DNA of 63,593 bases from a virus: positions 1 to 63,593 of the IMG/VR virus record IMGVR_UViG_3300005581_002829; one strand, given 5' to 3'. A program made the position numbers and the translations under genes. Under the pieces are notes generated by a model. That model was not told where the DNA came from. It did no database searches and saw only the letters and a list, made by a program, of their open reading frames with translations. Numbering within the stretch: the first letter of the stretch is position 1; the number at the start of each line of letters is the position of its first letter. Of the stretch, positions 23,662 through 32,873 are shown one piece after another.

Positions 23662-24840
23662 TTAGAATGGAATTTCATCCACATTAACACTGTACTTTTT
23701 TTCCGGTTCTGCTGGTTGTATCAAGTCATTCGGTGAGTACATCTTGCTATACAAATCCATAAATGCCATCTTTGTATCGTCATCAAAGCGATTAATACAA
23801 TATTGAATTGAGTCAACCTGATCATTGAAGATAGAATACGCTTGAACAATATTAACCAATCGGCGAGTACTAATAATCTCGTCTACGCCACCTTCTTGAA
23901 AAGTCTTACGAATAATGTCTGCCCAAGCAACAAGCTTATCAGCAAAATCCTCATCCATTTTATTGTAATATTTCATTTTGTTGATTATAATCTTTTTCTC
24001 AATTGTAGTTGAAGGATATTCCTGTTCAACAGTAATTGGAAAACGCTCAAGGAATGCCTCATCAAGAATTTGTGCTGCAATAAATCGACCATCCTCAGTA
24101 CCTCGACCTTTAGTGTTTGCTGTAGCAACAACAGTAAACCCCTCAGCCGGTCGAATAACTTCACCTGTCTTTTTATTGAAGTAAGCTTTACCTTCTAACA
24201 CACTCTGCAAGCACATCAATTTATTGGAACCTCGATCGATTTCGTCAATCAAAAGAATAGCACCTCGACGCATTGCTGTAAGTACAGGACCTTCACGGTA
24301 AATAATGTTACCATCTTGCAATGTATTACCACCAATCAAATCTTCTTCGTCAGTCTCAACACTAACATTAACACGAATACAATCTCGCTTTAATTTAGCT
24401 GCAACCTGTTCCACCATCGTTGTCTTACCATTACCAGAAAGACCGGTAATAAAAACAGGATAGAATATTTTAGATTTTAGAATTTGTTCCAGTTGCTTGA
24501 AAAATCCAAACGGCACATAAGTATGATCCTTATCAGGAACAACACTATCAATTTCTACAGCTACTCGCTTTTGCCGAAAGGGCATAACTTGTGCGGCCAT
24601 TGCCGGCGATGTTTCTTCAGTACTCATTTCTTTAGTTACTTTCTGGTCATAAATTTGATCTAGCATATACTCTTTACCAACCTTAATATCTCGACGTGAG
24701 ACTAAGAAATGAGGGTTAGGCAATCCGTTTTGAGTACAATAGGAAACAATTGTTTCTTTAGTTACTTGACTACCATACTTTGTAATCAATTTAGTAACCA
24801 ATTCTTTACGCTGCTGTTCGGTAAAGTGTGTTTTCGACAT
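23662..24840 (-). CDS. cobS: CobS/MoxR-like AAA+ ATPase
   Basis: This 392-residue AAA+ protein has Walker A TGLSGNGKTT at about 132-141 and Walker B AILLIDEIDRG at 194-204. The sensor block is FTVVATANTKGRGTEDGRF, and the FLERFPI segment carries an arginine-finger type Arg. CobS in bacteria is part of cobaltochelatase; phage versions are common in T4-like marine phages without proven cobalamin function. The start at 24840 has GGAG 9 nt upstream. Its neighbour is a HExxH/VWA protein, so together they look like a MoxR-VWA chaperone pair. A perfect early promoter lies upstream. Confidence 0.88.
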   Translation of the reverse strand: MSKTHFTEQQRKELVTKLITKYGSQVTKETIVSYCTQNGLPNPHFLVSRRDIKVGKEYMLDQIYDQKVTKEMSTEETSPAMAAQVMPFRQKRVAVEIDSVVPDKDHTYVPFGFFKQLEQILKSKIFYPVFITGLSGNGKTTMVEQVAAKLKRDCIRVNVSVETDEEDLIGGNTLQDGNIIYREGPVLTAMRRGAILLIDEIDRGSNKLMCLQSVLEGKAYFNKKTGEVIRPAEGFTVVATANTKGRGTEDGRFIAAQILDEAFLERFPITVEQEYPSTTIEKKIIINKMKYYNKMDEDFADKLVAWADIIRKTFQEGGVDEIISTRRLVNIVQAYSIFNDQVDSIQYCINRFDDDTKMAFMDLYSKMYSPNDLIQPAEPEKKYSVNVDEIPF

Positions 24841-24875
24841 GATATAAATCTCCAATTAAAGTCAATTCACAATTA

Positions 24876-24904
24876 ATTATAACACCTTTTCATTTGCTTG
24901 TCAA
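24876..24904 (-). promoter_or_regulatory. Perfect sigma-70-type promoter for cobS
   Basis: The minus strand has TTGACA at 24899-24904, a 17-bp spacer, and TATAAT at 24876-24881. The -35 box overlaps the stop codon of the VWA gene. The last spacer bases (GGTGT) are identical to those of the promoter at 27057-27085. Confidence 0.9.
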
Positions 24905-27030
24905 GCAATCTTTTCAATAAATCTGTTCAAAAGAATCCGGTTAATGTTCTTTCCTTTTTGCATTTTTAGGAAGGCCTTTTTCAAATCTTTTATTTCCACA
25001 TTAATTTTGACGTCCAATTCTTCATCTTGAACTCCGAGATCCTCACCTCCAGGAATAAAATAGTAATCATCATATCCTGCATTGTTCAACATAAAAAACT
25101 TTTTAGTTTTAAATATTTTATATTTTTCCTCAAAATTTTCTATTGTAGTATTGGTTTTCATCATACGATGTTGTATTACTCGTTTTGGATTACCTCTACC
25201 CATAATATAAAAACCAATAACATTAACACCCGTTACTGCCTTTAACAGATTCAAAAATCCTACAGTCATTTCTGTACCTGCGGGAGCTGTAGCTTCTGCC
25301 ATATTTTTTACATCTCGAATAATGACATTGTTTTCATCCCAGCGATTTCTAAAAGCGGTCACCCGATTACCTTCATATTTTTGTGTAACATCATTGCCTT
25401 CACCATCCGTAAGAAATACTGTGTTAACGATATCCAATCGATATTGCTTTTTAAATTGGTTTACAATTTCCATAGATGTAACAACTGTCTCGTTCAATGG
25501 CGTTCCATTCAATCCTTCAAAATCAGAATTCCAGATATAAGGGTCCATATTTAATTTATTTTTAAAACCATACGTTCTTTTAGAGTACGTATGCCCAACC
25601 AATAACCAATATTGAACAGCATCTTTGAAATCTATACTAGACATTTCACTAGAAAGATATTCTCGCAAATGAAACCCGTATTCATCAAATTTAATTTCAT
25701 TTTCATTTCTAGAAAATTTAGGTTTAGGTTTATCCTGATACATAAATAACCCTGATTGGTTATCAGAGAATGCATATACTCGAAAAGGAATATTTACTTT
25801 TCTACAGAACATTGCTAGAACTAATGTCTGTTCAATTGTTCCAAGAATGTTGTCCGCCATTGAACCAGAATAGTCAATGAACATAACTAGTCCATGTGAT
25901 TTACCTTTAGGAACAACTGTCATTCGTTTGAACAAGTCATCATTAGTTTTATAGTTATGAATTTTTTTCATATCCAATTGACCAGTTTTAGATATACTTG
26001 CTCTGGCGAATTGTCTTGCATTGCGACGAAGTTCAAATTCTTTAATCAAATAAGAAATATACTTTTTATTGGTTTCAAGAAAATGCTTGTATACAATTTC
26101 CTTACTTCTATCAACGCCCGATTGAAATTCTTCTGCAGGAATTTCCAATTTATTGATAAAATTATTATGCTGGTCTTTGAGCATAGTATAAGGAATAATG
26201 ATATTATCCAACTTAGGTGTGGGTGCATTCACATATACATAAGGTTTGAATGTAGGATCAATTAGATCTTTTTCTCGTTGTCTAAAATGCGAATCTGTTT
26301 TAGACTCTGGATCTAGATCATTAAAAGAACCTGCACCTTTGATCTGACGTTGTCCTTCCGCAAATTCTCGCTCTTCATCCGAGTCTTCATAGTCATCGTC
26401 ATCATCGTAGTTAGCATCTTCATCTATAGAAAGCTCATTATAAAACTGCTTTTCGAGTTGTTTACGAACCTCGCCCTTGCCATTCTCGTATAGCATTTTG
26501 GCGATCTCTACAACATCATCCCAAGATTTAATTTTTTCAATGAGATCAATGTACACCATTTCTTGTTTTGAAAATTGTACATTAAGATATGAACCAATCT
26601 TGTAGTGTAGATTGATTCTGTCAATCAATGGAAGTTCATCAATTTCATCATCGCGTTCGTTGACGCCGAAGAAATCTTTTTCCATTAAATCTGAGTAGCC
26701 TTTACGAAAGCTAGACTTTAGGCCGGGGAATTTTTCTTGGATTTTTTTCTCAATGCGAACATCTTCGATAACATTAAGATATGTCTTGAAACCTTTTTTG
26801 GTTTTGTCTTTAAGGTTATCATGCCAACCTTCATTAGGTGTATAGAGGGCGTGACCCGTTTCATGACCAAGTAAGAGGTCATACAATTCTGAAGACATAT
26901 TACCCCACATAGGGAGTACCATGACCCGATTTAACGTATCAAAGTAAGCAGTACTTGTTTTACGATGCTCTACAGTAATGTTTTCTGAAGCAAGAAGTTT
27001 TGCTAGTAGAGACTTTGAATTGACTAACAT
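24901..27030 (-). CDS. HExxH metallopeptidase-like plus VWA domain protein (CobT-like)
   Basis: The protein has 709 residues. The N-terminal part carries HETGH at 56-60 and a downstream NVIED at 86-90 that could give a third zinc ligand. An acidic linker (about 204-222, mostly D and E) separates this from the rest. A von Willebrand A domain begins near 380 with the metal-site motif DYSGS (386-390) and has HTYSK and TDGEGN in later loops. CobT of bacteria pairs with CobS and also ends in a VWA domain; the peptidase-like N-terminus is different. The gene precedes cobS by 60 bp and has its own early promoter. The natural target is not known. Confidence 0.8.
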   Translation of the reverse strand: MLVNSKSLLAKLLASENITVEHRKTSTAYFDTLNRVMVLPMWGNMSSELYDLLLGHETGHALYTPNEGWHDNLKDKTKKGFKTYLNVIEDVRIEKKIQEKFPGLKSSFRKGYSDLMEKDFFGVNERDDEIDELPLIDRINLHYKIGSYLNVQFSKQEMVYIDLIEKIKSWDDVVEIAKMLYENGKGEVRKQLEKQFYNELSIDEDANYDDDDDYEDSDEEREFAEGQRQIKGAGSFNDLDPESKTDSHFRQREKDLIDPTFKPYVYVNAPTPKLDNIIIPYTMLKDQHNNFINKLEIPAEEFQSGVDRSKEIVYKHFLETNKKYISYLIKEFELRRNARQFARASISKTGQLDMKKIHNYKTNDDLFKRMTVVPKGKSHGLVMFIDYSGSMADNILGTIEQTLVLAMFCRKVNIPFRVYAFSDNQSGLFMYQDKPKPKFSRNENEIKFDEYGFHLREYLSSEMSSIDFKDAVQYWLLVGHTYSKRTYGFKNKLNMDPYIWNSDFEGLNGTPLNETVVTSMEIVNQFKKQYRLDIVNTVFLTDGEGNDVTQKYEGNRVTAFRNRWDENNVIIRDVKNMAEATAPAGTEMTVGFLNLLKAVTGVNVIGFYIMGRGNPKRVIQHRMMKTNTTIENFEEKYKIFKTKKFFMLNNAGYDDYYFIPGGEDLGVQDEELDVKINVEIKDLKKAFLKMQKGKNINRILLNRFIEKIA

Positions 27031-27056
27031 CTGATTCTCCTGTTGGCTGTTTCATT

Positions 27057-27085
27057 ATTATAACACCTTCAGTATCAGAAGTCAA
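27057..27085 (-). promoter_or_regulatory. Sigma-70-type promoter for the VWA gene
   Basis: The minus strand has TTGACT at 27080-27085, a 17-bp spacer ending GGTGT, and TATAAT at 27057-27062, about 27 nt before the ATG. AGGAGAATCAG supplies the ribosome binding site. Confidence 0.85.
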
Positions 27086-27101
27086 GCAAAAGTTTGCCAA
27101 A

Positions 27102-27377
27102 TTATGATCTAGTTATAGCCAAAATCTTATCAATCTGCTTCTCTATTAGGGGGACTCTATTGGGCCAATGGATGTAATCTTTATCTGGATTCTTCATCAA
27201 ATTAACCAAAAGGGGAAGAATCATTTTTTCAACAGTTGCTAATTTTTGTTTCGTATCCGCATCGGCGGTTGTTTTGACTTCTGTAATGAGTGGATCGACC
27301 ACATCATTTTCATCGACTGCGGTAAATCCAAAATCATTACTTAAGTCAAGATATTCTATTGGTATCTTTGATGTCAT
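27102..27377 (-). CDS. Conserved small phage protein of unknown function
   Basis: The 91-residue protein has an acidic N-terminal half and a C-terminal helix-rich part with EKMILPLLVNLMKNPDKDYIHWPNR followed by IEKQIDKILAITR. The I-x-W-P-N-R segment recurs in small proteins of other marine T4-like phages. The start at 27377 was chosen because GGAAAT precedes it and because the longer frame to 27407 runs deep into the oxygenase gene. Function not known. Confidence 0.6.
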   Translation of the reverse strand: MTSKIPIEYLDLSNDFGFTAVDENDVVDPLITEVKTTADADTKQKLATVEKMILPLLVNLMKNPDKDYIHWPNRVPLIEKQIDKILAITRS

Positions 27378-27379
27378 TT

Positions 27380-27973
27380 TTATTTCCAGCGTGGTCCTAA
27401 AATCCAACCTACTAATGCTTTACGAGTACCTTTAGTTATAGCTGTAACATCGTGTAAAGTATAGGATGGAAAGAATGTGATTGTTCCCTTTTCTTTTGGA
27501 ATAGTAAAGGGGTCTTTTGCAGTAATTAATCTAGTATCGCCGCCTTCATATTCACTTGGATCAGTTAATTGCATAGTAAAACTTAGTTTACGAGGATATT
27601 GACCTGCCCCTTGAAAATGATGATCAACGTGAGCATCATAAAACCCCGATTTATTATAAACAGAATATTGTAATGCTTCAATTGTAGTTAGATCAAAATT
27701 AAACCATTGATTATTTGCTGCTTGAACAACGTCTGTTAATTTTCTAAAAAGCCATGCATTTTCTGTAGTACCACTAAACCAAGAAATCTTTGTTCTACGT
27801 ATAGTCTCATCTATAACACCTCCTTTTTGACTACTACCACCTACATATGCATCACCAATTTCTAATTTATCCCCTGCTTCAATGATACTATCAATCATAT
27901 CATTATCAAATACATTTTGATAAAAACAATATGCATTAATCTGATGTGTTTGTAATTCCCATTTATTAGACAT
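27380..27973 (-). CDS. 2-oxoglutarate/Fe(II)-dependent oxygenase (prolyl hydroxylase type)
   Basis: The 197-residue protein has the iron-binding facial triad: H-x-D in FYDAHVDHHF and the distal His in SYTLHDVTAITKGTRKALVGW, where the Arg would bind 2-oxoglutarate. LSFTMQLTDPSEYEGGDTRL is typical of the PiuC/P4H-like double-stranded beta-helix. Phage members may hydroxylate protein or nucleobase; nothing here fixes the substrate. It lies 8 nt after gene 46 and belongs to the same run. Confidence 0.88.
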   Translation of the reverse strand: MSNKWELQTHQINAYCFYQNVFDNDMIDSIIEAGDKLEIGDAYVGGSSQKGGVIDETIRRTKISWFSGTTENAWLFRKLTDVVQAANNQWFNFDLTTIEALQYSVYNKSGFYDAHVDHHFQGAGQYPRKLSFTMQLTDPSEYEGGDTRLITAKDPFTIPKEKGTITFFPSYTLHDVTAITKGTRKALVGWILGPRWK

Positions 27974-27981
27974 AATAATCC

Positions 27982-29697
27982 TTAAGTTGCAATTCTCGAA
28001 AAATTCTGATTCTTTTCAAATTTAATAACACTTCTAAATTTATCAAATAAAAGATCTCCTTTATGACTAATAACAAATACATTAGTCTCTTCTCCTAGAG
28101 TATTTATTAGATTCATTACATAGTCTGTTCCGTTAATATCCAAAGAAGAATCAAATATTTCATCAAGTAACAAAAGGTTTGTGCTAGCACAATTTTTCAT
28201 CTTAGCAATAGTTCTCCAAGTGAAAAGTAAAGCTAAATCTATCCTCTGCTTTTCACCTTCGCTAAAAGATGCGTATGAAAATTCATCACGGTTTCTTGAC
28301 TTTATCTTTTCATTAAAAGTTTCATCAAGTTCAAAGTGACAAAAGAAATCCATTGCTTGTAAATACTTGTTAACTAATTTATTAATGACCGGAAGATACT
28401 GTCGAATAATTTTAGTTTTAATACCTGTATCTTTTAATAGTACAGACGCGATATCGAGGTAGTGTTTTTCCTCAGTAACTTGGCTTTTTGCCTCGGCGTG
28501 TTGTACAACGTCTTTTGCCAGATCTTTAAGTATTGCCTTTTCTGCGAGCAAATTGGTTTCCGTAACAGTGCTGCCTGAAAGGTCTCCTTGTAACTTATTG
28601 ATGTAGTTTTGGCTTGCAATAATTGATGCACTGAGTTCGATGATATTGCTCTTATGTTCAGATATTTTCTCTTCGATAACAGCAATTTCATCAAGTCTAG
28701 TTTCGATATCTTTGTGTTGAACGGTAAGGGTTTGAATTGCTGTCTGTATTTCTTCGAGTTTGTGTGTATGAAGTGAGATAGCGGAGTGTTTGTGATCGCT
28801 TTGAAGACCCTGGCTACATGTCGGGCATACGTCGTGTTCGACGTAAAATTGTTTGCTATTTTCATGCGACGTAATTCGTTCGGAAAGTTTTCTAATAAGA
28901 TTTCCCATTTCCGTACGCTTGTTACGTTTCTCAACGGAGTCTGACATCGAGGATTTAAGATTAGCTTCTGATTCCTTTTCTGTAAAGATTCTGGCATTAA
29001 ACTGTGATATCTCATCAGTCGTTTCAAGTATTCGTTTTTGCACATCTTCGACTTTCTTTTGCTTATCATTCTCAAGATTTGCTATATACTGTTGTTGCAG
29101 TTTAACTTTGTTTTTGCCCAGTTCAATAGTAGAATCTAACTCTGTTATTTTAGTTTTTATTTCTGCTTGTTTATCTTTTAACACAGAATTCATAACTGTG
29201 AAAATTTGGATATCTAGAATATCCTCAATAATTTCTCGTCTATGAGATACAGGCAATTGCATGAAGGGAGTAAAAGATGCACTACCTAAAATAACAATTT
29301 GAGTGAATGATTTATAATTTAGTTTTAGAATACCGTCTTCAAGATATTTTTGGTAATCTCTTGCGGCGGCATCTTGATTAAGTAGTACATCATCTACATA
29401 GATTTCAAATATAGTAGGTTTTATTCCTCGTACAATTCTATAATCTTTTTTACCGATACTAAACTCTAAATGCACTTCTAAATTTTTACCGTTGATACTA
29501 TTCATCAACTGAGGTTTGTTTATGCTTCTAAATGGCTTATTGAATAATACAAAACATATAGCATCTAGAATAGTACTTTTACCCGCACCGTTTTCTCCTA
29601 CGATTAAAGTAGTAGATATTTTATTTAGTTTTACTTCAGTAAACTGAGCACCGGTAGATAAAAAGTTTTTCCATTTGATGTTTGTAAATTTTATCAT
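27982..29697 (-). CDS. 46: Recombination nuclease ATPase subunit gp46 (Rad50/SbcC-like)
   Basis: The 571-residue SMC-like ATPase has Walker A LIVGENGAGKSTILDAI near residue 32 and long heptad-rich coiled coils flanking a zinc hook (VCPTC, near 287). The C-terminal block has YASFSEGEKQRIDLALLFTW (signature motif) and LLLDEIFDSSLD (Walker B, D-loop). With gp47 it processes DNA ends for recombination-dependent replication. Length matches T4 gp46 (560). Its start overlaps the gp47 stop by 4 nt. Confidence 0.97.
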   Translation of the reverse strand: MIKFTNIKWKNFLSTGAQFTEVKLNKISTTLIVGENGAGKSTILDAICFVLFNKPFRSINKPQLMNSINGKNLEVHLEFSIGKKDYRIVRGIKPTIFEIYVDDVLLNQDAAARDYQKYLEDGILKLNYKSFTQIVILGSASFTPFMQLPVSHRREIIEDILDIQIFTVMNSVLKDKQAEIKTKITELDSTIELGKNKVKLQQQYIANLENDKQKKVEDVQKRILETTDEISQFNARIFTEKESEANLKSSMSDSVEKRNKRTEMGNLIRKLSERITSHENSKQFYVEHDVCPTCSQGLQSDHKHSAISLHTHKLEEIQTAIQTLTVQHKDIETRLDEIAVIEEKISEHKSNIIELSASIIASQNYINKLQGDLSGSTVTETNLLAEKAILKDLAKDVVQHAEAKSQVTEEKHYLDIASVLLKDTGIKTKIIRQYLPVINKLVNKYLQAMDFFCHFELDETFNEKIKSRNRDEFSYASFSEGEKQRIDLALLFTWRTIAKMKNCASTNLLLLDEIFDSSLDINGTDYVMNLINTLGEETNVFVISHKGDLLFDKFRSVIKFEKNQNFSRIAT

Positions 29698-30758
29698 GCG
29701 TCCTCGTAGTTCTGTGCTTCAACGTATAGAGTTTTGAGAATGCTTTTTAGTTTATCTTTATCGGCATCTGTCTCTACCCCATCTACATAATTGGTCAATA
29801 AAGTCATAGTATCTTCCAAGTCAATATTTTCATCTATTGCTTCAGATTCGAATTCAGAAAAGTCCTCAATAATTTTTAATTCAATAGGATTTTCTTTATA
29901 CAATGCTTCAACGAATTTATCAAACTTGTAGTAATCTTTTTTATTAACAACTATTAATTTTAACAACTTATTAGTAAAAATGCTAGTGTCTACAGAACTA
30001 GGATCATCCTTTTCATCGTCGTAATAATACTTCTCAAATATAGTATATGGATTTTTAATAAATTCTAATTCCAATGTCTTTGTATCAAAGATATGAAATC
30101 CTCTTTCATCATCATAATCATTCCAATATAGTTGGTAAGGATTGCCAATATATTTAATATGTCCCTTACTATGCTTATGATGGAAATGTCCAGAACAGAC
30201 AAGATCATAGTCTTTAAAAAAACTAGGATCCATTCCCGAATGATCTACATACGCGTCTTGTCCTTTAAACATAATGAATCCGGCAAGTTCTAAATGTCCA
30301 AAACATACTTTAGCTGCACCTGATTTAATTAGTTGTAAAGAATGTTCCCAATTATCTGCACATATCCAAGGCATCAATAAAATATTTAGATTGTCATAGG
30401 TAACAATATCTGCTTTATCATAGGTAGTTAGATTTGGATATTCACCCAATAACAAGTTTGGAGAATTTACATCATTTGTATTTTTAAAAAATGTATCATG
30501 ATTGCCAACAATCATGTCCATATGTATTCCTCTGTTGTTAGCTTCTTCAAAGAAATATGATCTACAAGATTTTAACGAATTAAAATTAATATATTTTCTA
30601 CGATCAAAGCAATCACCTAAATGAATAATTTGATTGATATTTCTTTTTTCCAACTCGGGAAAGAAAATATCCTCATAGAACCTTTTAAAGTATGCGTCAA
30701 ATTGTTGCGAGTCCGATCTTGCTCCAAAATGAGTATCTGTAACTAAAGCTATTTTCAT
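29694..30758 (-). CDS. 47: Recombination nuclease subunit gp47 (Mre11/SbcD-like)
   Basis: The 354-residue calcineurin-like phosphoesterase carries all metal motifs: VTDTHFG, LGDCFDRR, VGNHDTF and CSGHFHHKH. It forms the Mre11-Rad50-like nuclease with gp46, which resects ends and supports phage recombination and host DNA breakdown. Length is close to T4 gp47 (339). It follows the cupin gene with no gap. Confidence 0.97.
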   Translation of the reverse strand: MKIALVTDTHFGARSDSQQFDAYFKRFYEDIFFPELEKRNINQIIHLGDCFDRRKYINFNSLKSCRSYFFEEANNRGIHMDMIVGNHDTFFKNTNDVNSPNLLLGEYPNLTTYDKADIVTYDNLNILLMPWICADNWEHSLQLIKSGAAKVCFGHLELAGFIMFKGQDAYVDHSGMDPSFFKDYDLVCSGHFHHKHSKGHIKYIGNPYQLYWNDYDDERGFHIFDTKTLELEFIKNPYTIFEKYYYDDEKDDPSSVDTSIFTNKLLKLIVVNKKDYYKFDKFVEALYKENPIELKIIEDFSEFESEAIDENIDLEDTMTLLTNYVDGVETDADKDKLKSILKTLYVEAQNYEDA

Positions 30759-30759
30759 A

Positions 30760-31218
30760 TTACCCCTGATATTTGGATTTCAAATATGCTTCATTCTGAA
30801 TCCATTTATTTTTAACTAAGAAGCCCCAATCCCGTTTGTGTTTACCCGGCATAAACAATGTCCATGTTTCTACATCTGGATCTAACTCAATGCGATGAAA
30901 ACTATTAGCAGAACAAGTGCGAAAATGACCAGGCTTCCTCCAAGCTGCAATTTCATTGATTTTTTCTCCCTCATTATTAAACTGAGGAATCCATTCCCAG
31001 TAACCACCTTTTAAAATTAAAGTGGCATAGGGCCACGGATGATCATGAACATCGTCAGGATCACCCTTTAAAAACTTATGGAGGAATATATTGAACGGAA
31101 ATCTTTTTCTATCTTTAAGGAAAAGATAGTATCTTTCAAGATAGGGTTCGTTGTTTACCCTGTCCATTATAATTCTTTTCCTACCTAGCTTTTCTAAAGC
31201 ATTTAAAAACCATTGCAT
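30760..31218 (-). CDS. Cupin-fold conserved phage protein
   Basis: The 152-residue protein has a cupin-like pattern: FLKGDPDDVHDHPWPYATLIL, then GGYWEW, WRKPGHFR and NSFHRIEL, with WTLFMPGKHKRDWGF at the end. The His residues at HDH and HRI could bind one metal, as in small dioxygenase-like cupins. The family is common beside phage nucleotide-metabolism genes, but no activity is established. It lies directly before 47 and after the queD gene. Confidence 0.6.
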   Translation of the reverse strand: MQWFLNALEKLGRKRIIMDRVNNEPYLERYYLFLKDRKRFPFNIFLHKFLKGDPDDVHDHPWPYATLILKGGYWEWIPQFNNEGEKINEIAAWRKPGHFRTCSANSFHRIELDPDVETWTLFMPGKHKRDWGFLVKNKWIQNEAYLKSKYQG

Positions 31219-31279
31219 AATGTTACCACCATAAAAATTACAAACGCTAGTTCAACAATAAAAGAACAAATTAAAACTG

Positions 31280-31302
31280 GGACTGCGTTAATACCACAGT
31301 CC
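31280..31302 (-). terminator. Hairpin between queD and the cupin gene
   Basis: On the minus strand GGACTGTG pairs with CGCAGTCC (8 bp, one G-U) around a 7-nt loop. CAG and TTTTAATTTGTTCTTTT follow. The U-rich stretch starts three bases late, so this is a probable but imperfect terminator of the galE-queD segment. Confidence 0.5.
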
Positions 31303-31320
31303 ACAGAATATAAAAATTCA

Positions 31321-31800
31321 TTAATCCACGAATTCATTGTCTTCACGATGACCAACCCTCATTGCCATATTCGCATCTGTTTCTCGTACTTCAACCTTGC
31401 AACACCAGATTCTATCTGCTTCGGATTTGCCATATGCAGGCAAGAAGATAGTGTTAACATACTCATACAAAAAATTAGAAATCCCTTCACAACCTGTTTT
31501 CTCCACCTCTGTTATTTTTGCAAGTTTTAATTTACCTAATTCTAAAAGATGTTCCCTCATAGGATCATCCTGTGCTACAAGCAATGTATGATCGAACCAA
31601 TCTTCTAGATGACCCTTTAAAGGTTTAAGTCCCCCAAAGTCCATGCACCAATTACGAGCATCTAAAGTATCACATTCAAATTCAAAGTGAAATGATAATG
31701 CATACCCATGAATCAAATTGCAATGACTGTCCGCTCTCCATTGTCTGTATGCCACTGGTCCAATTTGTTTATAAGTTTTAGTTGAGATATATTTTGCCAT
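31321..31800 (-). CDS. queD: QueD-like 6-carboxytetrahydropterin synthase
   Basis: The 159-residue T-fold protein has RQWRADSHCNLIHGYALSFHFEFE, with the catalytic-type Cys and the HG-Y version of the usual HGH zinc site. NWCMDFGGLKPLK, FDHTLLVAQDDP and VEVRET (Glu that anchors the pterin) follow. QueD converts dihydroneopterin triphosphate to carboxytetrahydropterin, the step between FolE and QueE on the way to 7-deazaguanine. The altered HGY and missing upstream His make metal binding uncertain. A strong GGAGG site precedes the ATG. Confidence 0.85.
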   Translation of the reverse strand: MAKYISTKTYKQIGPVAYRQWRADSHCNLIHGYALSFHFEFECDTLDARNWCMDFGGLKPLKGHLEDWFDHTLLVAQDDPMREHLLELGKLKLAKITEVEKTGCEGISNFLYEYVNTIFLPAYGKSEADRIWCCKVEVRETDANMAMRVGHREDNEFVD

Positions 31801-31841
31801 CTCTTGCCTCCTCGAGTAAGTTTGATGACACGCAGAATATT

Positions 31842-32873
31842 TTAAGAGGGATGAGCGTCGGAAGACCTCTGTTGCATTTTATTAAAAGTATCAGAATAAT
31901 ACCAATTATGCAGATCGCAAATTATATTGTCTAGATTCTTTTCTGGTTTCCAAGAAGTTGCTCTTTTTAACTTTGAAGAATTCGCAATTAAAATTGCAGG
32001 ATCGCCTTGTCTAGCTTTATCAAAAACAACTACAATACTGTTGTCAATTCTTTTTTTCTTAATCAAATAATCATCTACTGCTTTATATATTTGAAGATTA
32101 GAATACCCCTTCAATGATCCTATATTATATATGCCTTTGATATTATTCTCAATAGCCGAGATATGTGCTTTTGCAATATCTGTCACATGAACATAGTCTC
32201 GAATACAAGTACCATCTTTAGTATTATAATCTGTACCATACATAGTAAAGTGTTCATTTGTAATCGCAGCTTCAAATAACTTTGCAAAGATATGAGTAGC
32301 ACCTGGTTCTTGTCCATGAATGCCCTCTTGCACTGCACCGCAAGCATTAAAATATCTAAAAGAAACATAATCCATTTTATATGCTTTATTAAAAGAATGC
32401 AATATTTGCTCAACCATTAATTTGGATTCACCATACGGTGAAATAGGAGCAGTACCGGAGCTTTCAAAAATAGCATGATTAGATGAATGTTGTCCATACA
32501 CCGAAGCACTACTACTAAAAATAAATTTAATTTTAGGTGCCCATCTACGAATATAGTCTAAATATTTTAAAGTTTTACTTACATTATTATCATAATATTC
32601 CCAAGGATCTATTACACTAGGACCAACTAAACTAGTACCAGCGCAATGTATAATTCCAATAGGATTTTTTTCAATTTCTTCTAAGGAAAAAGGATGAGTA
32701 AAACATTCATGAATGAAACGATCTACGTATGATTCAAGGTGTTCAGGCAATTTTCGTCTGTCAACACCTACTACTGTATATCCTTGTTTCTTCAATTCAA
32801 TACAAATGGAACCACCGATATATCCGGCGGCACCTGTAACAATTACTGTTTTAGTATTTTGCTGTTGGGACAT
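31842..32873 (-). CDS. galE: UDP-glucose 4-epimerase-like SDR
   Basis: The protein has 343 residues with TGAAGYIGGSICIEL (NAD loop), HCAGTSLVGPSV, FSSSASVYG, and SPYGESKLMVEQIL with the Y-x-x-x-K pair. FRYFNACGA and RDYVHVTDIAKAH complete the GalE pattern. GalE interconverts UDP-glucose and UDP-galactose and could supply UDP-galactose to nearby transferases. The start at 32873 is used because the reliable domain begins there; it overlaps the upstream transferase gene by 23 nt, with AAGGA about 12 nt before the ATG. Confidence 0.88.
   Translation of the reverse strand: MSQQQNTKTVIVTGAAGYIGGSICIELKKQGYTVVGVDRRKLPEHLESYVDRFIHECFTHPFSLEEIEKNPIGIIHCAGTSLVGPSVIDPWEYYDNNVSKTLKYLDYIRRWAPKIKFIFSSSASVYGQHSSNHAIFESSGTAPISPYGESKLMVEQILHSFNKAYKMDYVSFRYFNACGAVQEGIHGQEPGATHIFAKLFEAAITNEHFTMYGTDYNTKDGTCIRDYVHVTDIAKAHISAIENNIKGIYNIGSLKGYSNLQIYKAVDDYLIKKKRIDNSIVVVFDKARQGDPAILIANSSKLKRATSWKPEKNLDNIICDLHNWYYSDTFNKMQQRSSDAHPS

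Noticed and set aside
28434-29075. 213-residue open frame within gene 46
   Set aside because: It lies wholly inside the coiled-coil part of gene 46 in another frame; basic, low-complexity product with no start context.
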